Below are positions 1 through 8,473 of a stretch of 64,000 bases of DNA, piece by piece. The DNA comes from DATJZH01 sp052146815. GTDB taxonomy: Bacteria; Actinomycetota; Actinomycetes; Streptosporangiales; Streptosporangiaceae. The translations under genes and the position numbers were made by a program. The notes under the pieces were generated by a model. The model made no database searches, had not been told where the DNA came from, and worked only from the letters and a program-made list of their open reading frames with translations. Each line of letters begins with the position of its first letter. Within the stretch, counting starts at the first letter, position 1. The stretch covers positions 20,750 through 84,749 of the forward strand of contig JBKQMG010000188.1 in assembly GCA_052146815.1 (NCBI GenBank), given 5' to 3'.

Positions 1-2
1 GC

Positions 3-1133
3 GACAACGGGGTGATGGATGAGCCGATGCTGCGGGCGTGGCTGCCGCAGGCGCGCCGCCCGGCGGCCGGGTACGAGGAGTTCCCGGGCCGCTGGCTGGC
101 GACCGGGAGCTGGCCCGCCCCGCAGGTCCAGGCCAGGGAATACGCCCTCGGCGCCGGCCCGCAGGGCGGCGGGACGCTGGGCGCCGTGACACCAGGTGCC
201 GCGGAGCTGGCGATCGCCGGGACCGACGCCCCGGCCGGTGATCTCGGGCAGTGGGGCGGGCACGGCGGCCCCACCGAGTTCCCCCGCGACCAGCGGCCCG
301 ACGACGGGCTGTCGCTGACCTTCGACACCGAGCCGCTGGCCGAGCCGGCGGAAGTGCTGGGCGTCCCGGTGGCCCGGCTGGAGCTGACCGCCGACCGGCC
401 GCTGGCGCTGGTCGCCGTGCGCCTGTGCGACGTGTGGCCCGACGGCGCCTCGACGCTGATCACCCGCGGGCTGAAGAACCTGACCCACCAGGCCAGCGAC
501 GCGGACCCGGAACCGCTCGTCCCGGGCGAGCGGTATGTGGTCGACTTGCCCATGAACTCGATCGGCTATCAGGTCCCTGCCGGGCACCGGCTGCGCCTGG
601 CGGTGTCGCCGACGTACTGGCCGTGGGCGTGGCCGTCACCCGAGCGCGTGACGCTGCGGCTGCTCACCGGCGGGTCCGTGCTCTGCCTGCCGCTGTGGGC
701 CGGCGAGGGCGAGCGCGCGGCGCACGAGCCGCCGCCGCACTTCGCCGTCCCCGAGCGTGCCCCGATGCCTGACCATGAGCTGCTGCCCGCCCGCAGCGGG
801 CGGGAGGTCCGGCGGGACGTGGCGACCGGCGCGGTCGACGTGATCTCCACCGAGAGCAGCGGTCACCGCCTGGCCGCCGACGGCCTGGAATACCGCGAGC
901 TGGAGCGCGACGTGCTGCACATTACCGAGGGTGATCCCCTGTCGGCGAAGGTGACCTGCGAGCGGGTGTTCACGGTGGCCCGCGGCGAGTGGCGGGCGAC
1001 CGTGCAGACCGCGAGCACGCTGTCCGCCACGGCGGCCGAGTTCCAGGTGACGAACGTGCTCGACGCCTACGAGGGCGACCATCGCGTCTTCACCCGGACC
1101 TGGCACTGCGACGTGCCGAGAGACTGCGTATGA
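3..1133 (+). CDS. CocE/NonD family hydrolase, C-terminal part (5' end outside window)
   Basis: The reading frame is open to the left edge, so this is the C-terminal 376 residues of a longer protein. The first residues in frame (DNGVMDEPMLRAWLP) match the linker of CocE/NonD serine hydrolases just after the catalytic alpha/beta domain. Next comes the PepX_C jelly-roll (about residues 70-240, with LSLTFDTEPL and LRLAVSPTYWPWAWPSPE), then about 130 residues of an extra beta-rich tail. The catalytic Ser/Asp/His region lies outside the window. Family members cleave esters, amides or Xaa-Pro peptides. The stop codon overlaps the start of the ABC ATPase gene by 4 bp, so the two are co-translated, suggesting that the hydrolase acts on the imported compound. 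The substrate is unknown. Confidence 0.85.
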   Translation, partial: DNGVMDEPMLRAWLPQARRPAAGYEEFPGRWLATGSWPAPQVQAREYALGAGPQGGGTLGAVTPGAAELAIAGTDAPAGDLGQWGGHGGPTEFPRDQRPDDGLSLTFDTEPLAEPAEVLGVPVARLELTADRPLALVAVRLCDVWPDGASTLITRGLKNLTHQASDADPEPLVPGERYVVDLPMNSIGYQVPAGHRLRLAVSPTYWPWAWPSPERVTLRLLTGGSVLCLPLWAGEGERAAHEPPPHFAVPERAPMPDHELLPARSGREVRRDVATGAVDVISTESSGHRLAADGLEYRELERDVLHITEGDPLSAKVTCERVFTVARGEWRATVQTASTLSATAAEFQVTNVLDAYEGDHRVFTRTWHCDVPRDCV

Positions 1134-3178
1134 TCCTGCTGGAGATCGAAGGCCTCCGGACGTTCATCCGGCTGCGCAGCGGAACGGTCCGCGCGGTCGA
1201 TGGCGTCAGCTTCGCGGTCGAGGCCGGGGAGACGGTCGGGCTGGTCGGGGAGTCGGGCTGCGGAAAGACGATGACGGGCCTGTCGATCATGGGCCTGCTG
1301 CCGCCGCGCGGCTTCATCGCCGAGGGCGCGATCCGGTTCGGCGGCACCGACCTGGCCGGCCTCGGCGAGCCGGGCCTGCGGCAGGTCCGGGGCAATGACA
1401 TCGGCATGGTGTTCCAGGACCCGATGACGTCCCTCAACCCGACGATGACGATCGGCAATCAGATCGCCGAGGTGGTCCGCCGGCATCGCGGCGCGTCAAA
1501 GGCCGCCGCGATGGCCCGGGCGGAGGAAGTGCTCGCGCTCGTCGGGATGCCGCGGCCCGCCGAGCGGCTCGGCTATTACCCCCACCAGCTGTCCGGCGGG
1601 CTGCGCCAGCGGGTCATGATCGGGATTGCGCTCGCCTGCGAGCCGAAACTGCTGATCGCCGACGAGCCGACGACCGCGCTCGACGTCACGATCCAGGCGC
1701 AGATCCTGGCCCTGCTGGACGGCCTGAAGGCACGGCTCGGGATGGCCGTGCTGCTGATCACCCATGACCTCGGAGTGATCGCCGGCCGGGCCGACCGCGT
1801 GCTGGTCATGTACGCGGGCAAGATCGCCGAGGAGGCGGCCACCGCGGACCTGTTCGCCCGCACCCGCCATCCCTACACCGAGGCGCTGCTGGCCTCGATA
1901 CCGCACCTCGATCAGCCGGCGTCACAGCCGCTGTACTCCATCCCCGGCCTGCCGCCGGACCTGACCCGGCCGCCCGCCGGATGCCGGTTCGCGCCCCGCT
2001 GCCGGTTCGCCACCGCGGAATGCGAGGCCAGCGAGCCGGTCCTCGGCGGCCCGGACCCGCGCCACCCGTACGCGTGCTTCCACCCGGTCAGCCCGGCGCC
2101 GGCCGTGGCAACCGCGCAGGGCAGCCGCGACCGCGAGCAGGCGCCCGCGCCCGCAGGCGGCCGGGACCTGCTCGTGCTGGATCACCTCGTCAAGGAATTC
2201 CCGGTCACCGCCGGCGCGGTGCTGCGCCGCAAGGTCGGCGCAGTGCACGCGGTGTCAGACGTGACGCTGACCGTCCGCCGCGGCGAGACACTGGGCCTGG
2301 TCGGCGAGTCCGGCTGCGGGAAGACCACGATCGGCCGGATGGTCGTCGCCCTCGAGCAGCCGACCTCAGGACGGGTCATCTTCGAGGGGAACGACCTTGC
2401 GGCGCTGTCCAGCGCCCGGCTGCGGCACGTCCGCAAGGACCTGCAGCTGATGTTCCAGGACCCCTACTCCTCCCTCGATCCGCGGATGCAGGTGGGCTCG
2501 ATCCTGCGCGAGCCCCTGCAGATCCAGGGCGTCGGCAGCCGGGCCGAGCAGCAGGAGCGGGTCGCCGGGCTGCTCGGCGAGGTCGGCCTCAGCCGGCGGT
2601 CAGTGCAGCTGTACCCGCACGAGTTCTCCGGCGGCCAGCGGCAGCGGATCGGCCTGGCCCGGGCGCTGGCGCTGTCGCCCAAGCTCATCGTGGCCGACGA
2701 GCCGGTCTCGGCCCTCGACGTCTCGGTCCGCGCTCAGATCCTCAACCTCATGCGCCGGCTGCAGGCCGCGCACGGCCTCACCTACATCGTCATCTCGCAC
2801 GACCTGTCGGTGATCCGGTACCTCGCGGACCGGATCGCCGTGATGTACCTGGGCAAGCTGGTCGAGCTGGGCACCGGCGCCGATGTCTACCAGCGGCCCG
2901 CGCACCCTTACACGCTCGGGCTGCTCGACACCATCCCGGTACCCGATCCCGAGGTAGAGCGGGCCAAGCACGGGATCGCCGTCACCGGCGAGCTGCCCTC
3001 GGCGCTGGACCCGCCGTCGGGCTGCCGGTTCCGGACCCGCTGCCCGCTGGCCCGCGAGATCTGCGCGCAGCAGGAGCCGGCCCTGCAGTCCTTCGGCGGC
3101 GAGCACGTGGCCGCGTGCCATTTCCCGCTGCAGACGCCGGCCGCGGTGCCGGCGTCCCGGTCCTTACCTGCGCTGTAG
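1130..3178 (+). CDS. Fused double ABC ATPase of a dipeptide/oligopeptide (Dpp/Opp-type) importer
   Basis: This 682-residue protein joins the two ATPases (DppD-like and DppF-like) that are normally separate. First half: Walker A GESGCGKT at 40-47, signature LSGGL at 154-158 (Gln replaced by Leu), Walker B LLIADEP at 174-180, H-loop His near 212, then an oligo_HPY tail with clustered cysteines. Second half: Walker A GESGCGKTT near 391, canonical FSGGQ near 500, Walker B LIVADEP near 519, and a second Cys-containing oligo_HPY tail. The ATG at 1130 sits in an ATGA overlap with the hydrolase stop and was preferred over a longer upstream extension that would overlap that gene. It should power the permeases encoded convergently at 3164-5145; the two 3' ends overlap by 15 bp. 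Confidence 0.93.
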   Translation: MILLEIEGLRTFIRLRSGTVRAVDGVSFAVEAGETVGLVGESGCGKTMTGLSIMGLLPPRGFIAEGAIRFGGTDLAGLGEPGLRQVRGNDIGMVFQDPMTSLNPTMTIGNQIAEVVRRHRGASKAAAMARAEEVLALVGMPRPAERLGYYPHQLSGGLRQRVMIGIALACEPKLLIADEPTTALDVTIQAQILALLDGLKARLGMAVLLITHDLGVIAGRADRVLVMYAGKIAEEAATADLFARTRHPYTEALLASIPHLDQPASQPLYSIPGLPPDLTRPPAGCRFAPRCRFATAECEASEPVLGGPDPRHPYACFHPVSPAPAVATAQGSRDREQAPAPAGGRDLLVLDHLVKEFPVTAGAVLRRKVGAVHAVSDVTLTVRRGETLGLVGESGCGKTTIGRMVVALEQPTSGRVIFEGNDLAALSSARLRHVRKDLQLMFQDPYSSLDPRMQVGSILREPLQIQGVGSRAEQQERVAGLLGEVGLSRRSVQLYPHEFSGGQRQRIGLARALALSPKLIVADEPVSALDVSVRAQILNLMRRLQAAHGLTYIVISHDLSVIRYLADRIAVMYLGKLVELGTGADVYQRPAHPYTLGLLDTIPVPDPEVERAKHGIAVTGELPSALDPPSGCRFRTRCPLAREICAQQEPALQSFGGEHVAACHFPLQTPAAVPASRSLPAL

Positions 3179-4162
3179 CCGGACGTCCAGCGAGTCGCGC
3201 AGGCCGTCGCCGATGAAATTGAAGGCCACCACGGTAATGACGATCATCAGCCCGGCCGGGTAGATCTCCCACCAGTAGCCGTCGTACAGGAAATTGACCC
3301 CGTCCTGCAGCATGCCGCCCCAGGTCGCGGCCGGTGGCGGCAGGCTGAAGCCGAGGTAGCTCAGCACCGCCAGGGTCAAGATCGCGTCGGCGACCTGGAA
3401 TGTCGCGTTGACCGCGATCGTGCCCACGGTGTTCGGCATGAGATGACGGATGATGATGCGGCGTGACCGGCCGCCCATCGTCCGGACCGCCTCGACGTAC
3501 TCCCTGGTCCGCAGGGTGAGCGTCTCGCCCCGGACCAGCCGGGCCGGGCCCAGCCACGACAGCAGCGACAAGATGACGATCAGGAGCAGCAGCGTCGGCT
3601 TGAACGCCGCCGCCAGGTCGATGAAGAGATAGACGATGGGGATGGCGAGGACGATGTCGACCACCCGCATCAAGATCGCGTCCGTCACGCCGCCGAAGAA
3701 GCCGGAGATAACGCCGTAGATGACGCCGAGGCTGGTAGCGACCAGCGCGACGGCGACGCCGACTTCCAGTGAGCTCTGCCCGCCGACCATCAGACGGCCG
3801 AGCACGTCGTAGCCAAGGTCGGTGGTGCCGAGCGGATGCCGGGCGCTCGGCGGCTGGTTCACCTGCAGGATGTTGGTGTGCACCTGGTCGGTGGGCCAGA
3901 ACAGCGGGCCGAGGAAGCAGAACAGCGCCACGAGCACGACCAGGATGAGGCCGGCCAGGGCCAGCCTGTTCTCGACGAACGCGCGCAGGATCATCTTCCA
4001 GGCGACTTCCTGCTGGTGCGCCTCGCCGCCTTCGGGCATGGTGGCGGCCGAGACCCGCGCCGCGGCATCATCGGCCGCGCCGCCGGGCAGGGCGACCGCG
4101 CCGGCCTGTCTCCTGGCCGCGTCGCCGGAATTCGGATCAGTCCCGGAGCCGTGCTCAGTCAT
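3164..4162 (-). CDS. ABC permease, DppC/OppC type
   Basis: This 332-residue inner-membrane permease has a hydrophilic N-terminus of about 50 residues, a first membrane helix near 63-85 and the OppC-type N-terminal segment. The binding_protein-dependent transport domain follows, with the coupling motif EYVEAVRTMGGRSRR that docks on the ATPase. It lies 23 bp downstream of the DppB-like gene on the same strand. Its annotated ATG is the last of three tandem copies of a start-like sequence at 4151-4196, so the true start is ambiguous over about 30 bp. Normal length for the family (about 300) plus the extended N-terminus. Confidence 0.92.
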   Translation of the reverse strand: MTEHGSGTDPNSGDAARRQAGAVALPGGAADDAAARVSAATMPEGGEAHQQEVAWKMILRAFVENRLALAGLILVVLVALFCFLGPLFWPTDQVHTNILQVNQPPSARHPLGTTDLGYDVLGRLMVGGQSSLEVGVAVALVATSLGVIYGVISGFFGGVTDAILMRVVDIVLAIPIVYLFIDLAAAFKPTLLLLIVILSLLSWLGPARLVRGETLTLRTREYVEAVRTMGGRSRRIIIRHLMPNTVGTIAVNATFQVADAILTLAVLSYLGFSLPPPAATWGGMLQDGVNFLYDGYWWEIYPAGLMIVITVVAFNFIGDGLRDSLDVRLQRR

Positions 4163-4196
4163 AGCTGTGCTCAGTCAAGCTGTGCTCAGTCATAGT
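4151..4196 (-). repeat. Three tandem copies of a 15-16 bp start-codon region
   Basis: On the plus strand the unit GTGCTCAGTCATAGCT begins at 4151, 4167 and 4182, with one base missing in the middle copy. Read on the minus strand each copy carries ATG (or TTG) ACTGAGCAC, so the first codons of the DppC-like gene (Met-Thr-Glu-His) are present three times. The first copy overlaps the stop codon of the DppB-like gene. The outer copy and the middle copy share a frame; the annotated start at 4162 lies in another frame. Confidence 0.85.
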
Positions 4197-5145
4197 GCAC
4201 CCGAGGGTCGAGGACCGCGTACGCGACGTCAGCGAGCAGGTTGCCGCTCACGGTGGCCAGCGCGACGAGCACGGTGATGCCGAACACGACCGGGTAGTCG
4301 CCGTTGACCGCGGCGTTGTAATACGCAAGCCCGATGCCGGGGAAATTGAAAAGCTCCTCGATGATCAGGCCGAACGTCAGGATTCCCGGCAGCGAGATGC
4401 CCACGAGCGTCGCGACCGGGATCAGGGAATTGCGCAGCAGGTGGTGCGTCAGGATGGCACCCTCCCCGAGGCCCTTCGCGCGGGCGGTGCGGATGTAATC
4501 CTGGGCGAGGTTCTCGATCGCCGACGAGCGCATGTAGCGGCTGAATAGCGCGAAGGTGACGAGCGTCAGCGTCGCGATCGGCAGCACCAGGGCGGCGGGG
4601 TCGGCCAGCACCCCGGCGAAGGTGGACGCCTGCGGCGCCTCGGCGGGCAGCAGCCTGAGATTGACCGCGAAGAAGGCAATCAGCAGCAGGCCGAGCAGGT
4701 ACGACGGCATCGAGTAGAGGACGAACGAGATACCGGTCGCCGCGTAGTCGGTCAGCTTGTTGCGCCTGACCGCCTGCAGGACGCCGACCGGGATGGCGAT
4801 CACCAGCGCGAGCACCAGGGAGACGCCGACCAGGAGCAGGTCATTGGGCAGGTCATGCAGCACGATCGAGTCGACGCTGGCGTTGTTCTTGAACGAGTAG
4901 CCGAGATTGCCGTGCAGGAGCTGGTTGAGGAAAGACAGATACTGCACCGGCAGCGCGCGGTTCAGCCCGTACTGGCGGTTGAACGTGGCGATCTGCAGCT
5001 GCGTCGCCCGTGGGCCGATGATCGCCCGGGCAATGCTTCCGGGCAGCAGGTGCTGGAGGATGAACACGATCATCGTGACGCCCAGCAGGACGATGATCGC
5101 CTGGCCGATCCGCCGGATGATGTAGCCGGTCACCGGGTCGGGCAC
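4186..5145 (-). CDS. ABC permease, DppB/OppB type
   Basis: This 319-residue permease starts with the typical cytoplasmic stub YIIRRIGQAIIVLLGVT and first helix (about 9-30). A periplasmic loop containing the family marker Q-Y-x-x-F and GNLGYSF follows, then five more helices. The EAA-type loop YIRTARAKGLGEG (about 220-232) contacts the ATPase. It is the first gene of a two-gene minus-strand unit with the DppC-like permease and partners the fused ATPase encoded at 1130-3178. No substrate-binding lipoprotein gene is present near it, which is unusual because it normally precedes the permeases. The upstream region carries three 15-bp repeats (5205-5249). Confidence 0.92.
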   Translation of the reverse strand: MPDPVTGYIIRRIGQAIIVLLGVTMIVFILQHLLPGSIARAIIGPRATQLQIATFNRQYGLNRALPVQYLSFLNQLLHGNLGYSFKNNASVDSIVLHDLPNDLLLVGVSLVLALVIAIPVGVLQAVRRNKLTDYAATGISFVLYSMPSYLLGLLLIAFFAVNLRLLPAEAPQASTFAGVLADPAALVLPIATLTLVTFALFSRYMRSSAIENLAQDYIRTARAKGLGEGAILTHHLLRNSLIPVATLVGISLPGILTFGLIIEELFNFPGIGLAYYNAAVNGDYPVVFGITVLVALATVSGNLLADVAYAVLDPRVHYD

Positions 5146-5204
5146 CTCCTGAGCGTGAGCTCAGGTCCTTGGCCAGCTCGACCAAGCCTGTCGATGACGG
5201 AAAC

Positions 5205-5249
5205 CTGAATGCCGAGTTCCTGAACGCCGTGTTCCTGAATGTCGTGTTC
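5205..5249. promoter_or_regulatory. Three 15-bp direct repeats, each a GAAC-N5-GTTC-like dyad
   Basis: Units begin at 5205, 5220 and 5235 with consensus CTGAAYGYCGWGTTC. The middle copy contains the perfect dyad GAAC-GCCGT-GTTC; the outer copies have one arm base changed. They lie 60-105 bp upstream of the permease start at 5145. The regular spacing suggests an iterated operator, but the regulator is unknown and a neutral tandem duplication is also possible. Confidence 0.5.
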
Positions 5250-5632
5250 TTCAGCTACGCCGGAGTCGCTCAGCCTGGGCCTGCCGCTCCAGCGTGAGTA
5301 CAGTTATAACAGCTTTTGGCTCGATGCCCGCCGGAGGAGCGCGAGCCCCGGGATCGAAGATCAAGTTTTGTGGCCCGGGCCATCGGGGCCCGCTGGGGGC
5401 TGACCCACTCCGCGGGCGGCACTCTGGTAAGCCGGGATGGCGCTCAGGCCCCGCAATCGGCACGCCGTCGGCGCCTGAGCGCGTACCGGCGTCCTATCCG
5501 GACGAATCATCCTAAGTAGTACAAATTTGTGAAATATGCCGAGCACGGCCAAGGTCTCGGGCCGAGACGCCCCATACGGCGCTGACGCGTTACGCTCAAG
5601 CCGTCCGGCACGCGAGATCGGAGCGACTGTCC

Positions 5633-5638
5633 AGGAGG
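5633..5638 (+). promoter_or_regulatory. Shine-Dalgarno AGGAGG fixing the FHA-protein start
   Basis: A perfect AGGAGG lies 5 bases before the ATG at 5644 and decides this start over an in-frame extension from 5536. Confidence 0.8.
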
Positions 5639-5643
5639 ACGTC

Positions 5644-6189
5644 ATGGCGACCCTTACCTGCCCCGCCTGCGGAACTCAGGTGAAGCCCGGCGACCTCATC
5701 TGCTTTACCTGCGGCGCCAACCTGCCGCGCACGGCGTGGGAGGAAGACCCGCCCGCGCCGACGACGGTCATGCAGGAAACCCTGCGGCGCGAGGACCTGG
5801 GCCGGCCGATATCACCGGCCGTGCTGCGCCTGACCTTCCCGACCGGCAACGTCGAGGTGCCGGCCGGCACGTCTTTGCTCCTGGGCCGCGATCCCAGCGA
5901 GTCGCTGGTCGCCGCCGCGTTCTCAGGCTTCGAGAACGTCTCGCGCCGGCACGCCACGGTGATGATGGACGACGGCGGCCACGCCACTATCCGCGACGAG
6001 AACTCGACCAACGGCACTTTCGTCAACGGCGACCGGGTCCTGCCCGGCATCGCGGTCCGGCTGGCCGACGGCGACCTGGTCCGCCTGGCGGGTGATGTCA
6101 CCGCCGAGGTCCTGCTGCCGCGCCAGGAGCCTGACCCGTCGTCCCTGAGCCGCGAAGGCTGCCAGGACCCGAGCCAGCCGATCCGCTGA
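5644..6189 (+). CDS. FHA-domain protein with N-terminal zinc ribbon
   Basis: This 181-residue soluble protein opens with a four-cysteine zinc ribbon (CPAC at 6-9 and CFTC at 20-23). A short acidic/proline linker leads to a forkhead-associated domain (about 65-160) with the expected GRD, SRRHA and NGTFVNG phosphothreonine-binding motifs. FHA domains bind phosphothreonine peptides and in actinobacteria usually act with Ser/Thr kinases. No kinase is adjacent; a pseudokinase lies 23 kb away. The combination of a zinc ribbon and a single FHA domain is common in actinobacteria, but the specific partner cannot be read from sequence. Confidence 0.9.
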   Translation: MATLTCPACGTQVKPGDLICFTCGANLPRTAWEEDPPAPTTVMQETLRREDLGRPISPAVLRLTFPTGNVEVPAGTSLLLGRDPSESLVAAAFSGFENVSRRHATVMMDDGGHATIRDENSTNGTFVNGDRVLPGIAVRLADGDLVRLAGDVTAEVLLPRQEPDPSSLSREGCQDPSQPIR

Positions 6190-6202
6190 CGCTCTCCGGG
6201 CC

Positions 6203-6257
6203 GCTGCGGCTCTCCGGGCAGCCGAGCTGTCCGGAACGCTGCGGCTCTCCGGGCCGC
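6203..6257. terminator. Repeated GC-rich element between convergent genes, possible bidirectional terminator
   Basis: The 16-mer GCTGCGGCTCTCCGGG occurs at 6203-6218 and again at 6238-6253. The second copy can form a short stem GCGGC/GCCGC (6241-6257). It lies between the convergent ends at 6189 and 6306. The stem is weak and lacks a T-run, so a terminator role is only possible. Confidence 0.35.
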
Positions 6258-6305
6258 AGAGGCGGCACTGGCGCCGCAAGGCTCGCCTGAGGATCTCGGT
6301 GCCCG

Positions 6306-7001
6306 TCAGAACTCACCGGTGAACCAGGGCCGCGCCCACTCAGCTCCGGCGAACCAGGGCTGATAGGGCGAACGGGCACCCCTGCCGCCCGGCGGTCCGC
6401 TGGCCGGCAGCGACCCGAGGAAGTCCAGCAGTCCCCCGGATGGATCGAAGCCGCCCCAGTCCCATGGCCGGCGCCCGCCCGACCGCTGCGGCTCCGCCGT
6501 CTGCGTGTCCCCCCGGCTCGGCCCGGTTTCGGGTTCCGCGTCACCCGAGCCATCGGTGTCCGGCAGCCCGTCGGCACCGGCCAGCCCGTCGGCAGGCCAT
6601 CCGCTAGCGCCGGCCAGCCCGTCAGCAGGCCGCCCGTCGCCCGCCCCGTCAGTATCAGGCTGAGCCCCATCAGGCCCAGCTCCGCCTGGCGCGTTCGCGG
6701 GCGCCCAGTCACCCGGAAGCGGCTGGTCGCCGCGCACCTGCCCGGTCAGCCCCCGGTCAACAGGCTCTGCCGGGACGGGACGCCAGTCGTCGGGTGGTAA
6801 GTCAGCAATCCGCTGATCGCCAAGGACCGGCACGGGCGGCCAGTCATCGGCCTCGTCGCTCTGGTCGGCGGCCGACGGGTGTCCAGGCGGCAGGCGCTCA
6901 AGCCGCTGCCGCAGCTCGGCCAGCCGGGCCTGCAGCGGGTCTGGCCGACCGGGCGGCTCATCGGCCGGCCGGTGCTCGCCGGGCAGATCATGCCCTCGCA
7001 T
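6306..7001 (-). CDS. Hypothetical proline/glycine/aspartate-rich protein
   Basis: I do not recognise a family. The 231-residue product has a short N-terminal helical stretch (LQARLAELRQRLERLPPG, about 20-37), a long disordered acidic region with repeated DDWPPVP/DDWRPVP and PADGLAGA motifs, and an aromatic C-terminus rich in W/F (PYQPWFAGAEW, PWFTGEF). The ATG at 7001 was chosen; a TTG nine codons upstream is an alternative. Low complexity raises the chance of overprediction, but the tryptophan-containing repeats and compositional bias are protein-like. Its 3' end faces the FHA gene. Confidence 0.5.
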   Translation of the reverse strand: MRGHDLPGEHRPADEPPGRPDPLQARLAELRQRLERLPPGHPSAADQSDEADDWPPVPVLGDQRIADLPPDDWRPVPAEPVDRGLTGQVRGDQPLPGDWAPANAPGGAGPDGAQPDTDGAGDGRPADGLAGASGWPADGLAGADGLPDTDGSGDAEPETGPSRGDTQTAEPQRSGGRRPWDWGGFDPSGGLLDFLGSLPASGPPGGRGARSPYQPWFAGAEWARPWFTGEF

Positions 7002-7131
7002 GAGCTGATTGTGGCGCAGGCGGGACAATCCCGGTCAGCTCTTGCCTGGATGACCCGGCGAGGCGACGGCCGCATCTCTTTGCGCAACCGCGAGGCGACC
7101 GCCGGGCGACCGCGGGCTTACGCTGATCGGC

Positions 7132-8097
7132 GTGGTCAACCTGGAATTGTCCTGGCCCGCGGCAGCCGCGGCGGCCGCGGCGCTCGGCGGCATTACCGTT
7201 GGCCTGCGGCTCACACGGCGCTCGCGCGCCCGTCCCGCTGCGGCCGTCACGCAGGAAACCGCGCTGGTGTTCGCGCTGTTCGCCTTGTGGCAGTATGCCG
7301 GTTCCTTCTCGGTACTCGGCCCCGGCGGGGCCCTGGCGCGATCGCGGTGGATCTGGAACTTCGAGCGCGCCGTGCACCTGCCCAGCGAGGCTTCGCTCCA
7401 GCGGGTGTTCCTGCCGCATCCGCTGATCATCCAGGTGCTGAACCTCTACTACGCCGGCCTGCACTTCCCCGTGCTCATCGCCTGCATGATCTGGCTTTTC
7501 GTGGTCCATCGCGACCACTACGTGCGGATGCGCACCACGCTCGTCGCTTTCACCGCCGCCTGCCTGCTGATCCAGCTGATCCCGGTCGCGCCCCCGCGGA
7601 TGCTGCCGGAGGCCCACATAGTGGACACCGCCGTGAAGTACGGCCAGTCGGTCTACGCCGCGCACGCGGGCTTCGACCCTGATCAGCTCTCCGCGATGCC
7701 GTCGGTCCACGTCGGGTGGGCGCTCCTGGTCGCGGTCGTCGTGATCAGCGCGGCCCGCAGCAGGTGGCGCTGGCTGGCCGTCCTCTACCCGGTGGCGACG
7801 ACGCTGGCCGTCGTGGTGACGGCCAACCATTTCTGGCTCGACGGGATCGTCGCGGCCGCGGTGCTCGGGGCCGTGCTGGCGGTCCAGGGCAGCGTTCGGC
7901 GGCTGAGCTCGGCGCGCAGCGCGGCCGGGCAGCCCGTGCCCCGCTATTTCCCCCTATATCAGGAGCTTCCGCCATGGGAGCATCGCGATAACAGCGAACC
8001 CGCCGGCACCGGGGGAAGCATTGGCGTCGCCGGCACGACTGACATCGAGTCCTCCGGGAGCGCTGGGCCTGCGCCCGGACGCAATCGGCCTGGGTGA
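7132..8097 (+). CDS. PAP2-superfamily membrane phosphatase/phosphotransferase
   Basis: This 321-residue integral membrane protein has about six helices. The PAP2_3-type catalytic core includes APPRMLP (about 155-161), SAMPSVHVGWALL (near 186-198) and NHFWLDG (near 225-231), which correspond to the conserved PSxH and H-x3-D motifs of type-2 phosphatidic acid phosphatases. This subgroup resembles inositol-phosphoceramide-synthase-like PAP2 proteins and probably acts on a lipid phosphate on the outer membrane face. The start is a GTG. The C-terminal 60 residues are polar and disordered. It stands alone; the decayed permease fragment begins within its stop codon. Confidence 0.85.
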   Translation: MVNLELSWPAAAAAAAALGGITVGLRLTRRSRARPAAAVTQETALVFALFALWQYAGSFSVLGPGGALARSRWIWNFERAVHLPSEASLQRVFLPHPLIIQVLNLYYAGLHFPVLIACMIWLFVVHRDHYVRMRTTLVAFTAACLLIQLIPVAPPRMLPEAHIVDTAVKYGQSVYAAHAGFDPDQLSAMPSVHVGWALLVAVVVISAARSRWRWLAVLYPVATTLAVVVTANHFWLDGIVAAAVLGAVLAVQGSVRRLSSARSAAGQPVPRYFPLYQELPPWEHRDNSEPAGTGGSIGVAGTTDIESSGSAGPAPGRNRPG

Positions 8098-8468
8098 GGT
8101 CCTGTTCCAGAAATGCCCGCCGCCGGTCGCTGGCGACCTACGCGGCGCGCGGCATCCACCCGGCCGCCGGGTTCCTGGTCGCGTGGGGATACGTCCTGGT
8201 GGGAATGCTGATCCCGCCGGTGGTGCTGCTTCAGCTTGGCTTCACCACAGCCGCCACGCTCAGCGCCGAATTCCGCGGGTACCCGGCGAGCCTGTGGTGG
8301 CCATGGTCGCTGCTCGGCGCGCTGATCGTGCTGGCCGCCGGCTACTACGGCGTCCGGATCTCAGCGCGGCTGGGCACCATCCTCGGCGTGTTCGAGATCA
8401 CCGTCTTCGTGGTCCCGGCCCGGCTGCGGTCGCTCGCCGCGGGCTATGGCGGCGTGCCGGCCGGCTAG
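8094..8468 (+). pseudogene. Truncated APC-family amino acid permease
   Basis: The frame encodes a fragment with GIHPAAGFLVAWGYVLVGML and SARLGTILGVFEITVFVV. These match the second to fifth helices of actinobacterial APC-superfamily amino acid permeases, which are normally 450-500 residues. The N-terminal first helix and the C-terminal two thirds are missing, and the frame ends after 124 codons. No continuation was found in other frames before the next gene at 8474. I call it a gene remnant rather than a small functional protein. Confidence 0.7.
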
Positions 8469-8473
8469 GCCGG

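Larger units (their letters stand above)
5146..5643. other. Non-coding region between divergent permease and FHA genes
   Basis: I see no credible gene in these 498 bases. They contain the 15-bp triple repeat (5205-5249), and an AT-rich patch around 5510-5540 that includes the perfect 10-bp palindrome ACAAATTTGT at 5521-5530. The AT-rich patch is a plausible promoter zone for the FHA gene but no clear -35/-10 pair stands out. Confidence 0.6.

Noticed and set aside
5521..5530. Palindrome ACAAATTTGT as a regulatory operator.
   Set aside because: A single short AT palindrome has no second copy or known regulator; it is noted only as part of the non-coding region.
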